A stretch of DNA of 64,000 nt, taken from an uncultured Pelagibacteraceae bacterium. Its GTDB lineage: Bacteria > Pseudomonadota > Alphaproteobacteria > Pelagibacterales > Pelagibacteraceae. The DNA lies in NCBI GenBank assembly GCA_902592275.1, contig CACJDW010000005.1, positions 1-64,000 of the forward strand, written 5' to 3'. This document shows, piece after piece, positions 51,986 to 61,583 of this stretch (positions within the stretch are counted from its first letter, which is position 1; each line of letters opens with the position of its first letter). Made by a program: the position numbers and the translations under genes. The notes under the pieces are model-generated. The model ran no database searches. It saw nothing but the letters and a program-made list of their open reading frames with translations, and had not been told where the DNA came from.

Positions 51986-53080
51986 ATGAAAACGTTAAAA
52001 ATTGAAGAACTATCAAAAAACTTTGGATCGACTGAGGTTTTAAGAAAAATTAATCTAGAGATAGATGAGGGTAATTTTTTGGTTCTATTAGGACCATCTG
52101 GTTGTGGAAAATCAACATTACTCAATATCATTGCTGGTTTAGAGACAATTAATGAAGGAAATGTTTTTATTGATGATTACAATGTAAGTAAAGTTGAGCC
52201 AAAAGATCGTAATATTGCAATGGTTTTCCAATCTTATGCTTTATATCCATCAATGAATGTTAGAGAAAACATGATTTTTGGTCTTAAACAGGCGAAAACA
52301 TCTAAGGAAAAAATAGAGGAACAACTTGAAAAAGTTTCTAAATTTTTACAAGTTGATCAATTATTAGAGAGAAAACCTTCACAATTATCAGGTGGTCAAA
52401 GACAACGTGTAGCAATTGGTAGAGCTCTTGTTAGGGAGCCAAGAATATTTTTATTTGACGAACCTTTATCTAACCTGGATGCAAAGTTAAGAGTTGAGAT
52501 GAGAAGAGAGATCAAAAAACTTCACCAACAATTAAAAACAACAGTTGTATACGTAACTCATGATCAAACTGAAGCGATGAGTTTAGGGACAAGAATTGCA
52601 ATTATGAATCATGGTGTTATCCAACAAAATGATACACCTGAAAATATTTACAATAAACCAAGCAATACTTTTGTAGCTGACTTTATTGGATCACCATCCA
52701 TGAATTTAATTAAAGGAAGTTTAAAAGAAAGCTCAGGTGGAATATCTTTTTCAGTAAGTGGTTCTAACGTTGAAATTCCAATTAAAGATTATGAATTCAT
52801 AGATAAATCTAATTTAAATAATAAAGAAGTTTTCTTTGGTATAAGACCAGAGCATATTTACTTTAAAAAATCCAATGAAAGTGATTTTGAAATTAATTTA
52901 AGAGCGGATTTAAGTGAGTATATCGGCCACGAGCAGATAATGACATTTGATTATGCTAATCAAGAAATCTTAGCTAAATTTCCTTCAACAATTAAAATTG
53001 AATTAGCAAAAGAAACAAAATTATATTTTGATTTAACTCAAACATCATTATTTGATGCTCAAACTGAGGAGAGAATATAA
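51986..53080 (+). CDS. CUT1-family sugar ABC transporter ATP-binding protein (UgpC/MalK-like)
   Basis: The 364-residue protein has Walker A GPSGCGKST, Q-loop FQSYALYPSMNV, signature LSGGQRQR, Walker B FLFDEPLSNLDA and H-loop VTHDQTEAMS, then a TOBE domain (FFGIRPEHIYF). It is a single ATPase that would act as a homodimer here, unlike the two-ATPase CUT1 operon in the 24.6-30 kb region. The SDR gene follows after two bases. Confidence 0.94.
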   Translation: MKTLKIEELSKNFGSTEVLRKINLEIDEGNFLVLLGPSGCGKSTLLNIIAGLETINEGNVFIDDYNVSKVEPKDRNIAMVFQSYALYPSMNVRENMIFGLKQAKTSKEKIEEQLEKVSKFLQVDQLLERKPSQLSGGQRQRVAIGRALVREPRIFLFDEPLSNLDAKLRVEMRREIKKLHQQLKTTVVYVTHDQTEAMSLGTRIAIMNHGVIQQNDTPENIYNKPSNTFVADFIGSPSMNLIKGSLKESSGGISFSVSGSNVEIPIKDYEFIDKSNLNNKEVFFGIRPEHIYFKKSNESDFEINLRADLSEYIGHEQIMTFDYANQEILAKFPSTIKIELAKETKLYFDLTQTSLFDAQTEERI

Positions 53081-53082
53081 AA

Positions 53083-53844
53083 ATGAAAGTTAAATATTCT
53101 GATTTAAAAAATAAAAGAGTGTTTATTACTGGTGGTGGTTCAGGCATTGGAGCTTCAATAGTCGAACATTTTTGTGAGCAAGGAAGTGAAGTTTATTTTG
53201 TAGATATTGATCTAAAAGAAACAAAAAAACTTTTAAATAAAATTAAAAAAAATAAATTTAGAACCCCAACATTCATTGAATGTAATTTGTTAGATATTAA
53301 TAAATTAGAAAAAACAATTAAAAATATTATTGCAAAAAAAGGTCCAATACATGCTTTAATTAATAATGCAGCCAATGATGATAGACACACAACAGATCAG
53401 GTGGATGAAAAATATTGGGAAAATAGAATGGCAATCAACTTAAAACATTATTTTTTTGCAGCTAAAGCTGTCGTTAAATCTATGAAAAAAATGAAAGCTG
53501 GTTCGATTGTTAATTTAAGTTCAGTTTCTTGGATGCTAGGTGAAGGTGATAAAGTTGTTTATGAAACCGCAAAATCTGCAGTAGTAGGTTTAACTAGATC
53601 TTTTGCACAAGAGTATGGGAAATATAATATCAGAACCAATTCAGTAGTTCCTGGATCTATAGCTACTGAAAGACAAATAAAACATTGGTTAACACCAAAG
53701 TACAAAAAGTTAATTTTGGACAGTCAGGCTTTAAAAAGACAATTAAAACCTAATGATGTTGCTCAAATGGTAATGTTTTTAGCATCAGATCAATCATCTG
53801 GATGTACAAAACAAAGCTTTATTGTTGATGGTGGTATAACTTGA
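53083..53844 (+). CDS. Short-chain dehydrogenase/reductase
   Basis: The 253-residue classical SDR has TGGGSGIGASIVEHF, Asp after the second strand (YFVDID, favouring NAD), NNAAND, the Ser of VNLSSVSW and YETAKSA. It ends with a GGIT-type tail. It stands between the ATPase and the aldose epimerase genes and may oxidise the imported aldose, as in galactose- or glucose-type dehydrogenases. Confidence 0.9.
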   Translation: MKVKYSDLKNKRVFITGGGSGIGASIVEHFCEQGSEVYFVDIDLKETKKLLNKIKKNKFRTPTFIECNLLDINKLEKTIKNIIAKKGPIHALINNAANDDRHTTDQVDEKYWENRMAINLKHYFFAAKAVVKSMKKMKAGSIVNLSSVSWMLGEGDKVVYETAKSAVVGLTRSFAQEYGKYNIRTNSVVPGSIATERQIKHWLTPKYKKLILDSQALKRQLKPNDVAQMVMFLASDQSSGCTKQSFIVDGGIT

Positions 53845-53849
53845 TCTAG

Positions 53850-54818
53850 GTGAAAGTTAAAAGTTCTACAATTCAAAATAAATTTCTACGAGTTCAAACT
53901 CTTAATTATGGTGCCAGTCTTTTTGAAGTTTATCACAAGAAAAAGAAAATAAATTTAATTTTAAACTTAGGATCAAAACAAAACTATCGATATAAACATC
54001 CAAGTGTTGGATCTACTTGTGGAAGATATGCAGGTAGAATTTCCAATGCAAAATTTAAGATAGGTAATAAAAAATATAATTTAAATGCAAATGAGGGAAA
54101 AAATATACTGCATGGTGGCAAAGTTGGTTTCTCAATTCTCCCATGGAAAAAATTAAATCAAACAAAAGATAAAGTAGTATATCAACTTCATTCAGCAAAT
54201 GACGATCAAGGCTTTCCGGGAGATCTTGTTGTCAATTGTACTTATCAATTAATAAATAAATATCTATTTATAAAATATGAATATAAATCCAATAAAAGCA
54301 CTCATGTTAATTTAACTAATCATAGTTATTGGAACTTAGAAAAAAATAAAAAAAATATGATTTATAGTCATGAATTAAAATTGAACTCATATAAATATCT
54401 TCAAATAAATAAAAATTTAATTCCAACAGGTAGATTTAAAAATGTAAATAAATCTATTTACGATTTTTCGAATTTTGAAAACATTAGAAAAAAATTAGAT
54501 TATTTTAAAAATAAAAAGCTTAATATTAAATTTAAAGGTTTTGATAACACTTTTATTGTAAAGAAAAATATTAGAAATTATGTTGGAACTTTAAAAAATA
54601 ATAATACCAATATTCAAGTTGATTTTTTTTCAAATTTACCTGGTGTTCAACTTTATTCAGCACAAAATCTAAATTACAAAAAAAAATTATTTCCTTATCA
54701 AGGCATTTGTTTAGAAACACAATATTTTCCTGATACTCCTAATAAAAAAAATTTTCCTAGCACTTTAATTAAACCTAATAAAAGGTATACATGCTTTACA
54801 AAAATTAAAATTAATTAA
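53850..54818 (+). CDS. galM: Aldose 1-epimerase (galactose mutarotase family)
   Basis: The 322-residue protein has GalM landmarks: VGSTCGRYAGRISNAKF, NLTNHSYWNLE with the catalytic His, the distal GFDNTF, and CLETQYFPDTPN with the catalytic Glu. It interconverts alpha and beta anomers of an aldose. The start is GTG at 53850, 5 bases after the previous stop. It implies that the transporter in this operon brings in an aldose such as glucose or galactose. Lysine and asparagine content is very high. Confidence 0.88.
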   Translation: MKVKSSTIQNKFLRVQTLNYGASLFEVYHKKKKINLILNLGSKQNYRYKHPSVGSTCGRYAGRISNAKFKIGNKKYNLNANEGKNILHGGKVGFSILPWKKLNQTKDKVVYQLHSANDDQGFPGDLVVNCTYQLINKYLFIKYEYKSNKSTHVNLTNHSYWNLEKNKKNMIYSHELKLNSYKYLQINKNLIPTGRFKNVNKSIYDFSNFENIRKKLDYFKNKKLNIKFKGFDNTFIVKKNIRNYVGTLKNNNTNIQVDFFSNLPGVQLYSAQNLNYKKKLFPYQGICLETQYFPDTPNKKNFPSTLIKPNKRYTCFTKIKIN

Positions 54819-54821
54819 TTT

Positions 54822-55859
54822 ATGAGTAAAAAAATTAATATCTCTATAGTTGGAACAGGATTAATGGGTTTACAACATATTAAAGCTATTAAAAAATCAA
54901 AGAAAGCAAATCTTCATTCAATAGTAGACATTAATAATAACGCTAAAAATTTATCAAAAAAATATAAAATCCCATTATATTCTAATGTATCAGAGCTTTT
55001 AAATTCAAAAAAACTTGATGCTGTTATAGTTGCTACCCCAAATCAATTACATGAAAAACATACTGTAAGTTTTTTAAAAAATAAAATACCTGTTCTGTTA
55101 GAAAAACCTATTTCAGATAATATTCATTCTGCAAAAAAAATAATAAGCAGTTCTAATAAGAATAAAACTCCATTACTAATTGGATATCATCGTAGACACA
55201 ATTCAATAGTCTCAAAGGTAAAAGATGTTATTAACAAAGGTAAATTGGGTAACATCGTTTCTGCAAACGTTTTATGCTGGTTATACAAACATAAAGCTTA
55301 TTACAAAGAAAAATGGAGAGTTAGTAAAGGTGGTGGGCCTTTAGGCATCAATTTAGTGCACGATATTGATATGATTTGTTATTTGTTAGGTTCAATAAAA
55401 TATGTTCAAGCATTTACAACTAATAAAACTAGAAAATTTCAAGTAGAGGATACAGCTACAATAAGCTTGATCTTTAATTCAGGAGCGCTTTGTACGCTTA
55501 ATTTGTCAGATACAATTGTTGCACCGTGGAGTTATGAATTAACTGCTGGAGAAAATCCTGCATACCCAATTACCAACCAATCTGCTTACATGATTGGAGG
55601 TACCAAAGGTTCTTTACAGTTTCCCAATCTTAAATATTGGTTTTATAGAAAAGAAAGAAGTTGGTGGAATAAAATTTTTGTTAATGAAGATAAAAACAAA
55701 AAAGATGACAATACATTAGTAAATCAAATTGATCATTTTGCTGATGTTGTCGCAAAAAAAGCTAAACCAAAAGTTAATGGAAATGATGGTTTAATCTCTC
55801 TTAAAATTTTTGCCGCTATAACTAAAAGTGCAAAAACTGGAAAAAAAATTAAAATTTAA
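54822..55859 (+). CDS. Gfo/Idh/MocA family oxidoreductase
   Basis: The 345-residue protein has ISIVGTGLMGLQHIKAI, the LLEKPISDNI motif near residue 92, RVSKGGGPLGINLVHDIDMICYLLG with active-site Asp/His, and the C-terminal sheet domain. It is the fifth family member in this window. As the last gene of the CUT1-SDR-galM operon it may oxidise a sugar or sugar lactone. Its stop shares TTAA with the convergent dehydrogenase. Confidence 0.87.
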   Translation: MSKKINISIVGTGLMGLQHIKAIKKSKKANLHSIVDINNNAKNLSKKYKIPLYSNVSELLNSKKLDAVIVATPNQLHEKHTVSFLKNKIPVLLEKPISDNIHSAKKIISSSNKNKTPLLIGYHRRHNSIVSKVKDVINKGKLGNIVSANVLCWLYKHKAYYKEKWRVSKGGGPLGINLVHDIDMICYLLGSIKYVQAFTTNKTRKFQVEDTATISLIFNSGALCTLNLSDTIVAPWSYELTAGENPAYPITNQSAYMIGGTKGSLQFPNLKYWFYRKERSWWNKIFVNEDKNKKDDNTLVNQIDHFADVVAKKAKPKVNGNDGLISLKIFAAITKSAKTGKKIKI

Positions 55860-56920
55860 AGATTAGCTAAAATCGAATTAGAAGATTTAACAGTATCAGC
55901 ATCACCTCCTAAATCTTTAGTTCTGTTACTTTTATCACTTAAAGATTTTTCAATTGCTTCAACTATAGAATTAGATGCTTCTTTTTCTCCTAAATAATCT
56001 AGCATCATTGCTCCAGACCAAATTTGTCCTACAGGGTTAGCAATTCCTTTTCCTGCAATATCAGGGGCAGAACCGTGAACTGGTTCAAATAAAGATGGAA
56101 ATTTATTTTCTGGATTAATATTTCCAGAAGGAGCAATTCCAATTGTTCCTGTGCAAGCAGGCCCTAAATCTGAAAGAATATCTCCAAATAAATTCGATGC
56201 TACTACAACATCAAACCATTCAGGATTGAGTACAAATCTAGCAACTAAAATATCAATATGAAATTGATCTGTTTCAATTTCAGGATAGTTTTTTTTCATT
56301 TCATTAAATCGTTCATCCCAAAAAGGCATAGTAATTGAAATTCCATTTGATTTTGTTGCATTTGTTAATTTTTTTCTTTTTCGTTGTTTAGCTAATTCAA
56401 AGGCAAATTTTTGAACTCTGTCTATTCCATGTGCCGACATGATAGTTTCTTGAATTGCAATTTCTCTATCGGTATTTTTATACATTCTTCCGCCTACAGT
56501 AGAATATTCTCCCTCTGTATTTTCTCTAACAATCAACATATCAATATCACCAGGTTTTTTATTGGCTAGAGGAGGATTAATACCTGGGAAAAGTTTTACG
56601 GGTCTAAGATTTATGTATTGATCAAATTCTCTTCTAAACTGAAGCAAGGATCCCCATAAAGAAATATGATCTGGTACTCTATCTGGCATACCGACTGCTC
56701 CAAAAAATATAGCATCATGTTTTCCTAATTTTTCTTTCCAATCATCGGGTAGCATTTTTCCATGTTTCTCGTAATAATCACAGGAAGCAAAATCATATTC
56801 TGTAAAATTTATTTTAAATTGATGTTTTAAAGCAACGTCTTTTAAAACTTTTAAGCCTTCAGGTAATACCTCTTTACCAATCCCGTCACCAGCTATTGAA
56901 GCAATGTTATATTCTTTCAT
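55856..56920 (-). CDS. Tartrate dehydrogenase/D-malate dehydrogenase family protein
   Basis: The protein belongs to the isocitrate/isopropylmalate dehydrogenase superfamily. GDGIGKEV near the start, VRENTEGEYSTVGGRMY, NLFGDILSDLGPA and HGSAPDIAGKGIANPVG are the usual blocks. The REFDQYINLRPVKLFPGI segment and length match tartrate/D-malate decarboxylating dehydrogenases (TtuC/DmlA) better than LeuB. I chose the ATG at 56920 (MKEYNIAS); the track start adds seven residues. It may supply pyruvate or oxaloglycolate from hydroxyacids. Confidence 0.86.
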   Translation of the reverse strand: MKEYNIASIAGDGIGKEVLPEGLKVLKDVALKHQFKINFTEYDFASCDYYEKHGKMLPDDWKEKLGKHDAIFFGAVGMPDRVPDHISLWGSLLQFRREFDQYINLRPVKLFPGINPPLANKKPGDIDMLIVRENTEGEYSTVGGRMYKNTDREIAIQETIMSAHGIDRVQKFAFELAKQRKRKKLTNATKSNGISITMPFWDERFNEMKKNYPEIETDQFHIDILVARFVLNPEWFDVVVASNLFGDILSDLGPACTGTIGIAPSGNINPENKFPSLFEPVHGSAPDIAGKGIANPVGQIWSGAMMLDYLGEKEASNSIVEAIEKSLSDKSNRTKDLGGDADTVKSSNSILANL

Positions 56921-57024
56921 TAGTTGATTTTTATACTGCAAAATATCAATAAATTACATTGTTAAATTAATATTAAATTTTAAACCTTCATTGTTTTGAC
57001 ATATTTTTTTTGCTAACTTTGCTT

Positions 57025-57534
57025 ATGAAAAAAATAATCCTACTTGCTTTATTTAGTTTATTATTTTTCACAAATTCAAATGCTGCATGTGACGATCCTT
57101 TAACAGAAGGTGTTGATTATTCTAATTGTAGATTTTCAGACTCACAAGATTTACAAGGAAGTTATCTTCCAAATTCAAATCTTTCTTTTGCAAGTTTTAT
57201 TCAAGTAAACTTTGATAAAAGTATAATGATGACTTCAAATCTATCGTTTGGAACTTTTCCAGAGTCTACTTTTGTTAGAGCCAACCTTTATGAATCTGTT
57301 TCTATTGGCGCAAATTTTGAAAAAACTAATTTTACTGGCGCTAACTTAACTAGAGTTGATTTTATGGGAGCAACCTTAATCGAAGCAAATTTTCAAAACT
57401 CTAATTTAATGGAGGCTAACTTTACCTCTTCTAACATCACCAATGCTAATTTTGATGGAGCTAATTTGACTGGAGCAACGTGGACCAATGGTCAAACTTG
57501 TGGTCCAGAATCTATTGGTACTTGTAAACAATAA
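57025..57534 (+). CDS. Secreted pentapeptide-repeat protein
   Basis: The mature protein is a pentapeptide-repeat helix: units such as NFEKTNFTGANLTRVDFMGATLIEAN follow the A(D/N)LxX pattern across residues about 30-150. A signal peptide KKIILLALFSLLFFTNSNA precedes it, and cysteines near both ends (CDDPL, CRF, TCGPESIGTCKQ) could be disulfides in the periplasm. I chose the ATG at 57025 because the signal peptide begins there. The function of such proteins is unknown. A TTGACA lies at 56996 but without a good -10 box. Confidence 0.8.
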   Translation: MKKIILLALFSLLFFTNSNAACDDPLTEGVDYSNCRFSDSQDLQGSYLPNSNLSFASFIQVNFDKSIMMTSNLSFGTFPESTFVRANLYESVSIGANFEKTNFTGANLTRVDFMGATLIEANFQNSNLMEANFTSSNITNANFDGANLTGATWTNGQTCGPESIGTCKQ

Positions 57535-57537
57535 TTA

Positions 57538-57831
57538 ATGAATACTTCAGTAAATACTGATGATGTTATCTTTAATTTTTTTAAACAAATTTGTGATGAA
57601 AAAGATGATCAAAAATGTGTTGAGCTTGGAAACGAATGGATAAAGGCAATGGAAACTAATTTGTCTGAAATGGAAAAAAACCTAAACGGTGCTGATTATA
57701 TTAAGCATAAAGATGATATTCAAAGTAACAGAAATCATCTTGATAGCCTGAAGAACAAAACATCATCTGAGTGGAGAGCGTACGCAACTCAATGCATGAT
57801 TGAAATAATGAATCATAAGAGTCAAAAATAA
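57538..57831 (+). CDS. Small hypothetical protein
   Basis: I do not recognise this 97-residue acidic, soluble protein. It has predicted helices, DKKCVELGNEWIKAMETNL-type pattern, and a Cys-Met near the C-terminus (YATQCMIEIMN). It lacks a signal peptide. It starts 3 bases after the pentapeptide-repeat gene without a clear ribosome binding site and so is probably translated by coupling. It might be a partner of that protein. Confidence 0.65.
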   Translation: MNTSVNTDDVIFNFFKQICDEKDDQKCVELGNEWIKAMETNLSEMEKNLNGADYIKHKDDIQSNRNHLDSLKNKTSSEWRAYATQCMIEIMNHKSQK

Positions 57832-57890
57832 TTTTAGAAATAAATTTTAAATCACTAGCTATATCTATTAATATAATATAAAGACTATAA

Positions 57891-57953
57891 GAAGGGGTGT
57901 CTTAACAGACTGAGATCATACCCTAAGAACCTGTCCGGTAATTCAGAAAGGGA
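57891..57953 (+). promoter_or_regulatory. TPP (thi-box) riboswitch
   Basis: The leader reads GGGGTGTC, then GACTGAGATCATACCC, then GAACCTG, GGTAAT and AAAGGGATAAAATG. CUGAGAU...ACCC and GAACCUG...GGAUAAU-like blocks are the conserved core of the thiamin pyrophosphate aptamer. The 3' GAAAGGGA also serves as the ribosome binding site region 5 to 10 bases before the ATG, so TPP binding would block translation. Confidence 0.9.
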
Positions 57954-57957
57954 TAAA

Positions 57958-59397
57958 ATGGATAAAACATATTTTTTAACTCAATCAACATCATTAATAT
58001 TAGTAATTGCAATTAGTTTAATATTTGCTTTTTTAGGAATTCTTCATTCTAAAAAATTTACAGGAATTAATAATTATTTAACTGCAAATAGAAACATCGG
58101 TTTATTTTCACTTACCACAAGTCTTGTAGCATCAGCTTTAGGTGCTTGGATTTTATTTGGTCCAGTTGCAGCCGCAACCTGGGGCGGGGTAGGTGCTGTT
58201 ATTGGTTATGCATTAGGCACAGCTTTTCCAATGATTTTCTTAATTTATTTTGGAAAAAAAATTAGACATGAATTTCCAAAAGGATCTTCTTTAGTTGAGT
58301 TTATGAGAAAGAAATTTGGCAAAAGTCTATTTAAGTTAATTTTGTTAATGACGATCTTTTACATGTTCATTTTTCTTTGTGCAGAAGTAACGGCAGTTGC
58401 TGTATTAATTAATTATATATCTGGAACAGAATTGTGGATTACAGCATTAATAGTCTTGGTAGCTACCTTAAGCTACACCCTTTATGGTGGATTAAGAGCG
58501 TCAATATTTACTGATAATATTCAAATGATTGTAATAGGTGTTTTATTATTTATTTTGATTTCAATTATTGGTTCATCTTCAGGAAATAATTTTTCTTTTT
58601 CTTTAATTAATGAGAAAAACCCTCAACTAATAAGTTCAAATTATATTCCAGGATATACTGCTGGATTAACTTTCTTTATAGCAGTTGCAGCAACAAATTT
58701 ATTTCATCAAGGAAACTGGCAAAGAGTGTATGCAGCAAAAGATTATCAAACATTAAAAACAAGTTTGATAATTTCTTTCTTTATTATTATTCCAATAGTT
58801 TTTTTAATGGGTTTTATTGGAATGGTTTCATTTTCAATGGATCCATCTGTTAGACCTGATTTAGGTTTTTTTAGTTTATTATTAAAAGATCAAACTGAAA
58901 TTTTATCCTTATTGATTATTATTCTTGGTCTTGCATTAACAGTTTCTACTGTTGATACTTTGGTTAATGCTATTTCTAGTTTATTTGTAGTTGATGGCAA
59001 AGCAACTTTTAATTTAGATAAAAAAACTGATTACTTAAAAATATCTAAATATTTCATTTTAATCTTATCCGTAATTGCATTTGGTGTTGCTTCAAAAGGA
59101 TTTGATATTTTATATTTATTCTTACTTGCAGATTTATTTTGTTGTGCGTTTGTAGTGACTGTTTTTTATAGCTTCTATAATAAAGTTGATGAAAAAACCG
59201 CTTATGTTTCAATTATAATTGGTTTAGTTGCTGGATTTTTAATGTTTCCATTTCCAGATTTTTCTAAAAGTTTATTAGTGGGAGTATTTTTGTCTAAAGA
59301 CCTGTTTTCACCATTTATAGCTCAATCTTTATTATTTTTATCTTTTTTGATTGCAACATTCTTGCCTGCAATAATCTTAAAAACTAAATTTAAATAG
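57958..59397 (+). CDS. thiV: Sodium:solute symporter for thiamin or its pyrimidine precursor (ThiV-type)
   Basis: The 479-residue protein is a sodium:solute symporter with about 13 hydrophobic segments. Landmarks are the SSS family motif LVASALGAWILFGP, ATNLFHQGNWQRVYAAKD and GLALTVSTVDTLVNAISS. The TPP riboswitch in front shows it serves thiamin metabolism. In SAR11 a riboswitch-controlled SSS transporter called ThiV is known and proposed to import the thiamin pyrimidine precursor (HMP); I base the symbol on that. Confidence 0.88.
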   Translation: MDKTYFLTQSTSLILVIAISLIFAFLGILHSKKFTGINNYLTANRNIGLFSLTTSLVASALGAWILFGPVAAATWGGVGAVIGYALGTAFPMIFLIYFGKKIRHEFPKGSSLVEFMRKKFGKSLFKLILLMTIFYMFIFLCAEVTAVAVLINYISGTELWITALIVLVATLSYTLYGGLRASIFTDNIQMIVIGVLLFILISIIGSSSGNNFSFSLINEKNPQLISSNYIPGYTAGLTFFIAVAATNLFHQGNWQRVYAAKDYQTLKTSLIISFFIIIPIVFLMGFIGMVSFSMDPSVRPDLGFFSLLLKDQTEILSLLIIILGLALTVSTVDTLVNAISSLFVVDGKATFNLDKKTDYLKISKYFILILSVIAFGVASKGFDILYLFLLADLFCCAFVVTVFYSFYNKVDEKTAYVSIIIGLVAGFLMFPFPDFSKSLLVGVFLSKDLFSPFIAQSLLFLSFLIATFLPAIILKTKFK

Positions 59398-59758
59398 AGG
59401 ATTTTAAAGCATCATAAATAAGTTCTTTAGTGGTCTCACCAATGCTTCTGTAAACTTCTTTATTATCTTTAAAAATTAAAAGTGTTGTTTGATATTGAAC
59501 GTTAAAAAATTGAGCAATTTCTTTATTTGTTACATCAAAAGCAAAGTACTCCATATTATCAAAATCATTTTTTGCTTTTTCAAGAACTTTCATTTGGCTA
59601 GCACAAGAAGTACAATATTTAATCCAAGAACTAACCACCACAACTTTTCCTTCTGATAGAGCTTTATCAAACAACTCTTTACTATAAGTGGTTTCTTTTC
59701 CAATTGCCTTAGTGCTAAATGCTAATACAAAACAGATAAATACTAAAAATTTTTTCAT
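59390..59758 (-). CDS. Periplasmic thioredoxin-like protein
   Basis: The 122-residue protein has a signal peptide (KKFLVFICFVLAFSTKAIG) and a thioredoxin fold. SSWIKYCTSCASQMKVLEK holds a CTSC active site, FAFDVTNKEIAQFFNVQYQTTLLIFKDNKE gives the cis-Pro region (here QTT rather than the usual TP). The TS dipeptide between the cysteines suggests a redox role like the DsbD C-terminal domain or a cytochrome maturation reductant. Its end overlaps that of thiV by 8 bases. Confidence 0.78.
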   Translation of the reverse strand: MKKFLVFICFVLAFSTKAIGKETTYSKELFDKALSEGKVVVVSSWIKYCTSCASQMKVLEKAKNDFDNMEYFAFDVTNKEIAQFFNVQYQTTLLIFKDNKEVYRSIGETTKELIYDALKSSI

Positions 59759-59815
59759 TAAACCAAAATTAAGGTAAATTTTAATTTATTGTAATACTAT
59801 AAATTGTCTCTATAT

Positions 59816-60763
59816 ATGCCTAACCACATGTCAAACGAGCAAATAAGCATAAATAACCTGTCAAAAGTGTACGATAATGGTTTTGAGGCATTAAAAAAAA
59901 TAAACCTAAATATTAAGAAGGGTGAAATTTTTGCAATGCTTGGACCAAATGGTGCAGGAAAAACTACACTTATAAGTATTATCTGTGGGATAGTAAGACC
60001 ATCTTCTGGGAAAGTTACAGTAGATGAATTTGATATTATTGATGATTATAGAGAAACAAGATCTAGAATTGGATTAGTTCCTCAAGAGTTAACTTTAGAG
60101 CAATTTGAAACTGTATTTAATAACGTTTCATATTCTAGAGGTTTGTACGGGAAAAAACCTGACCCTAAACATATTGAGAAAGTTTTAAAAGATCTAAGTC
60201 TATGGGATAAAAAAGATTTAAGGCTTAGACAATTATCTGGGGGAATGAAAAGAAGAGTTTTGATTGCAAAAGCATTATCTCATGAACCAACCATTTTATT
60301 TTTAGATGAACCAACTGCTGGAGTAGATGTTGAGTTAAGGCAAGACATGTGGAAAGTTGTTGAGAGTCTAAGAAAAACTGGTGTTACAATAATTTTAACA
60401 ACACACTACATAGAGGAAGCCGAAGCTATTGCAGATAGAGTAGGGGTAATCAATCAAGGAGAAATTATAGTGGTTGATGAAACAAAAGAATTATTAAAGA
60501 AAATGGGCCACAAGAAACTCACTGTGGACTTACAAGAAGAAGTTAAAGAATTACCAAGTAGTTTAGAAAAATATAATCTTGAAATTGGTAAAGATAAAAT
60601 GTCAATAGATTATACTTATAATGTTCAAGCAAAACAAACAGGGATAACAAATTTACTTCAAGATTTAAAAGATGCAGGTTTAAAATTAAAAGATTTAAAA
60701 ACGGAACAAAGCACATTAGAAAAAATATTTGTCAGTTTAGTAAAGGAAAATAATGAAATTTAA
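59816..60763 (+). CDS. ABC-2 transporter ATP-binding protein
   Basis: The protein is an ABC ATPase of the ABC-2/export class: Walker [25 protein letters not shown]-loop, LSGGMKRR signature, [12 protein letters not shown] Walker B and [12 protein letters not shown]-terminal extension of about 80 residues ends the chain. The track starts at a TTG (59804); I chose the ATG at 59816, though ATG at 59828 (MSNEQIS) is equally plausible. It overlaps the permease by 11 bases. Confidence 0.9.
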   Translation: MPNHMSNEQISINNLSKVYDNGFEALKKINLNIKKGEIFAMLGPNGAGKTTLISIICGIVRPSSGKVTVDEFDIIDDYRETRSRIGLVPQELTLEQFETVFNNVSYSRGLYGKKPDPKHIEKVLKDLSLWDKKDLRLRQLSGGMKRRVLIAKALSHEPTILFLDEPTAGVDVELRQDMWKVVESLRKTGVTIILTTHYIEEAEAIADRVGVINQGEIIVVDETKELLKKMGHKKLTVDLQEEVKELPSSLEKYNLEIGKDKMSIDYTYNVQAKQTGITNLLQDLKDAGLKLKDLKTEQSTLEKIFVSLVKENNEI

Positions 60764-61520
60764 TTATTATGCTTTTAAAGCAATTTATCTACATGAGATG
60801 GATAGATTTAAACGGACATTGATGCAATCTTTGTTATCGCCAGTTTTATCTACCTCTTTATATTTTATTGTTTTTGGATCAGTAATTGGAGGCTATGTAG
60901 AAAATATTGATGGGATTAGTTATGGATCATACATTGTTCCAGGTTTATTGATGCTTACTCTTTTAACTCAATCAATCAGTAACACATCCTTTGGTATATT
61001 TTTTCCTAAATTTAATGGAACTATTTATGAAATCTTGGCAGCTCCCATATCAACTTTAGAAATTGTTCTTGCTTTTGTTGGTGCTGGTGCAACAAAAACT
61101 TTAATTGTAGGTTTTGTAATTTTTATAACGGCAACATTTTTTGTAGAGGTAGATGTAAAATATCCTTTATTAATGATATTTTTATTAGTTTTAGTTGCTT
61201 TTACTTTTGCCTTGTTTGGTTTTTTAATCGGATTGATGAGTTCTAACTTTGAGCAAATGTCAATTATACCAACACTAGTTATTACTCCGATGGTATTTTT
61301 AGGTGGAAGTTTATATTCTTTAGATATGCTGCCAGAATTTTGGCAGATGGTTACATATTTTAATCCAGTAGTTTATTTAATAAATGGATTAAGATTTTCA
61401 TTTTATGGAGTATCAGATTTTAATATTTGGGTTAGCATCATTTCTATGGTTGCTTTTTTATTAGGATGCATCACGATTGTTACTATTTTACTTAAAAAAG
61501 GCTACAATATTAAGTCTTAA
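60753..61520 (+). CDS. ABC-2 type transporter permease
   Basis: The 255-residue protein has six hydrophobic segments and the ABC-2 membrane signature: [44 protein letters not shown], and [22 protein letters not shown]. It resembles the NodJ/YadH family permeases that export drugs or glycolipids. The role is unknown. It overlaps the ATPase and is followed by the terminator of the convergent aceA. Confidence 0.9.
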   Translation: MKFNYYAFKAIYLHEMDRFKRTLMQSLLSPVLSTSLYFIVFGSVIGGYVENIDGISYGSYIVPGLLMLTLLTQSISNTSFGIFFPKFNGTIYEILAAPISTLEIVLAFVGAGATKTLIVGFVIFITATFFVEVDVKYPLLMIFLLVLVAFTFALFGFLIGLMSSNFEQMSIIPTLVITPMVFLGGSLYSLDMLPEFWQMVTYFNPVVYLINGLRFSFYGVSDFNIWVSIISMVAFLLGCITIVTILLKKGYNIKS

Positions 61521-61530
61521 TCACACAATT

Positions 61531-61555
61531 AAAAAAATAGCCCCGTTAAGGGCTA
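61531..61555 (-). terminator. Intrinsic terminator for aceA
   Basis: TAGCCC and GGGCTA (61538-61543 and 61550-61555) form a stem around CGTTAA. On the minus strand it is followed by seven T (61537-61531) and lies 29 bases after the aceA stop. No T run lies on the plus strand side, so the ABC-2 gene does not use it well. Confidence 0.82.
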
Positions 61556-61583
61556 CTAAAAAAATGGAGAGGGAAGTTTTTTT

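Noticed and set aside
56996-57001. TTGACA as promoter of the pentapeptide-repeat gene
   Set aside because: No acceptable -10 box lies 15-19 bases downstream, and the start codon is too close.
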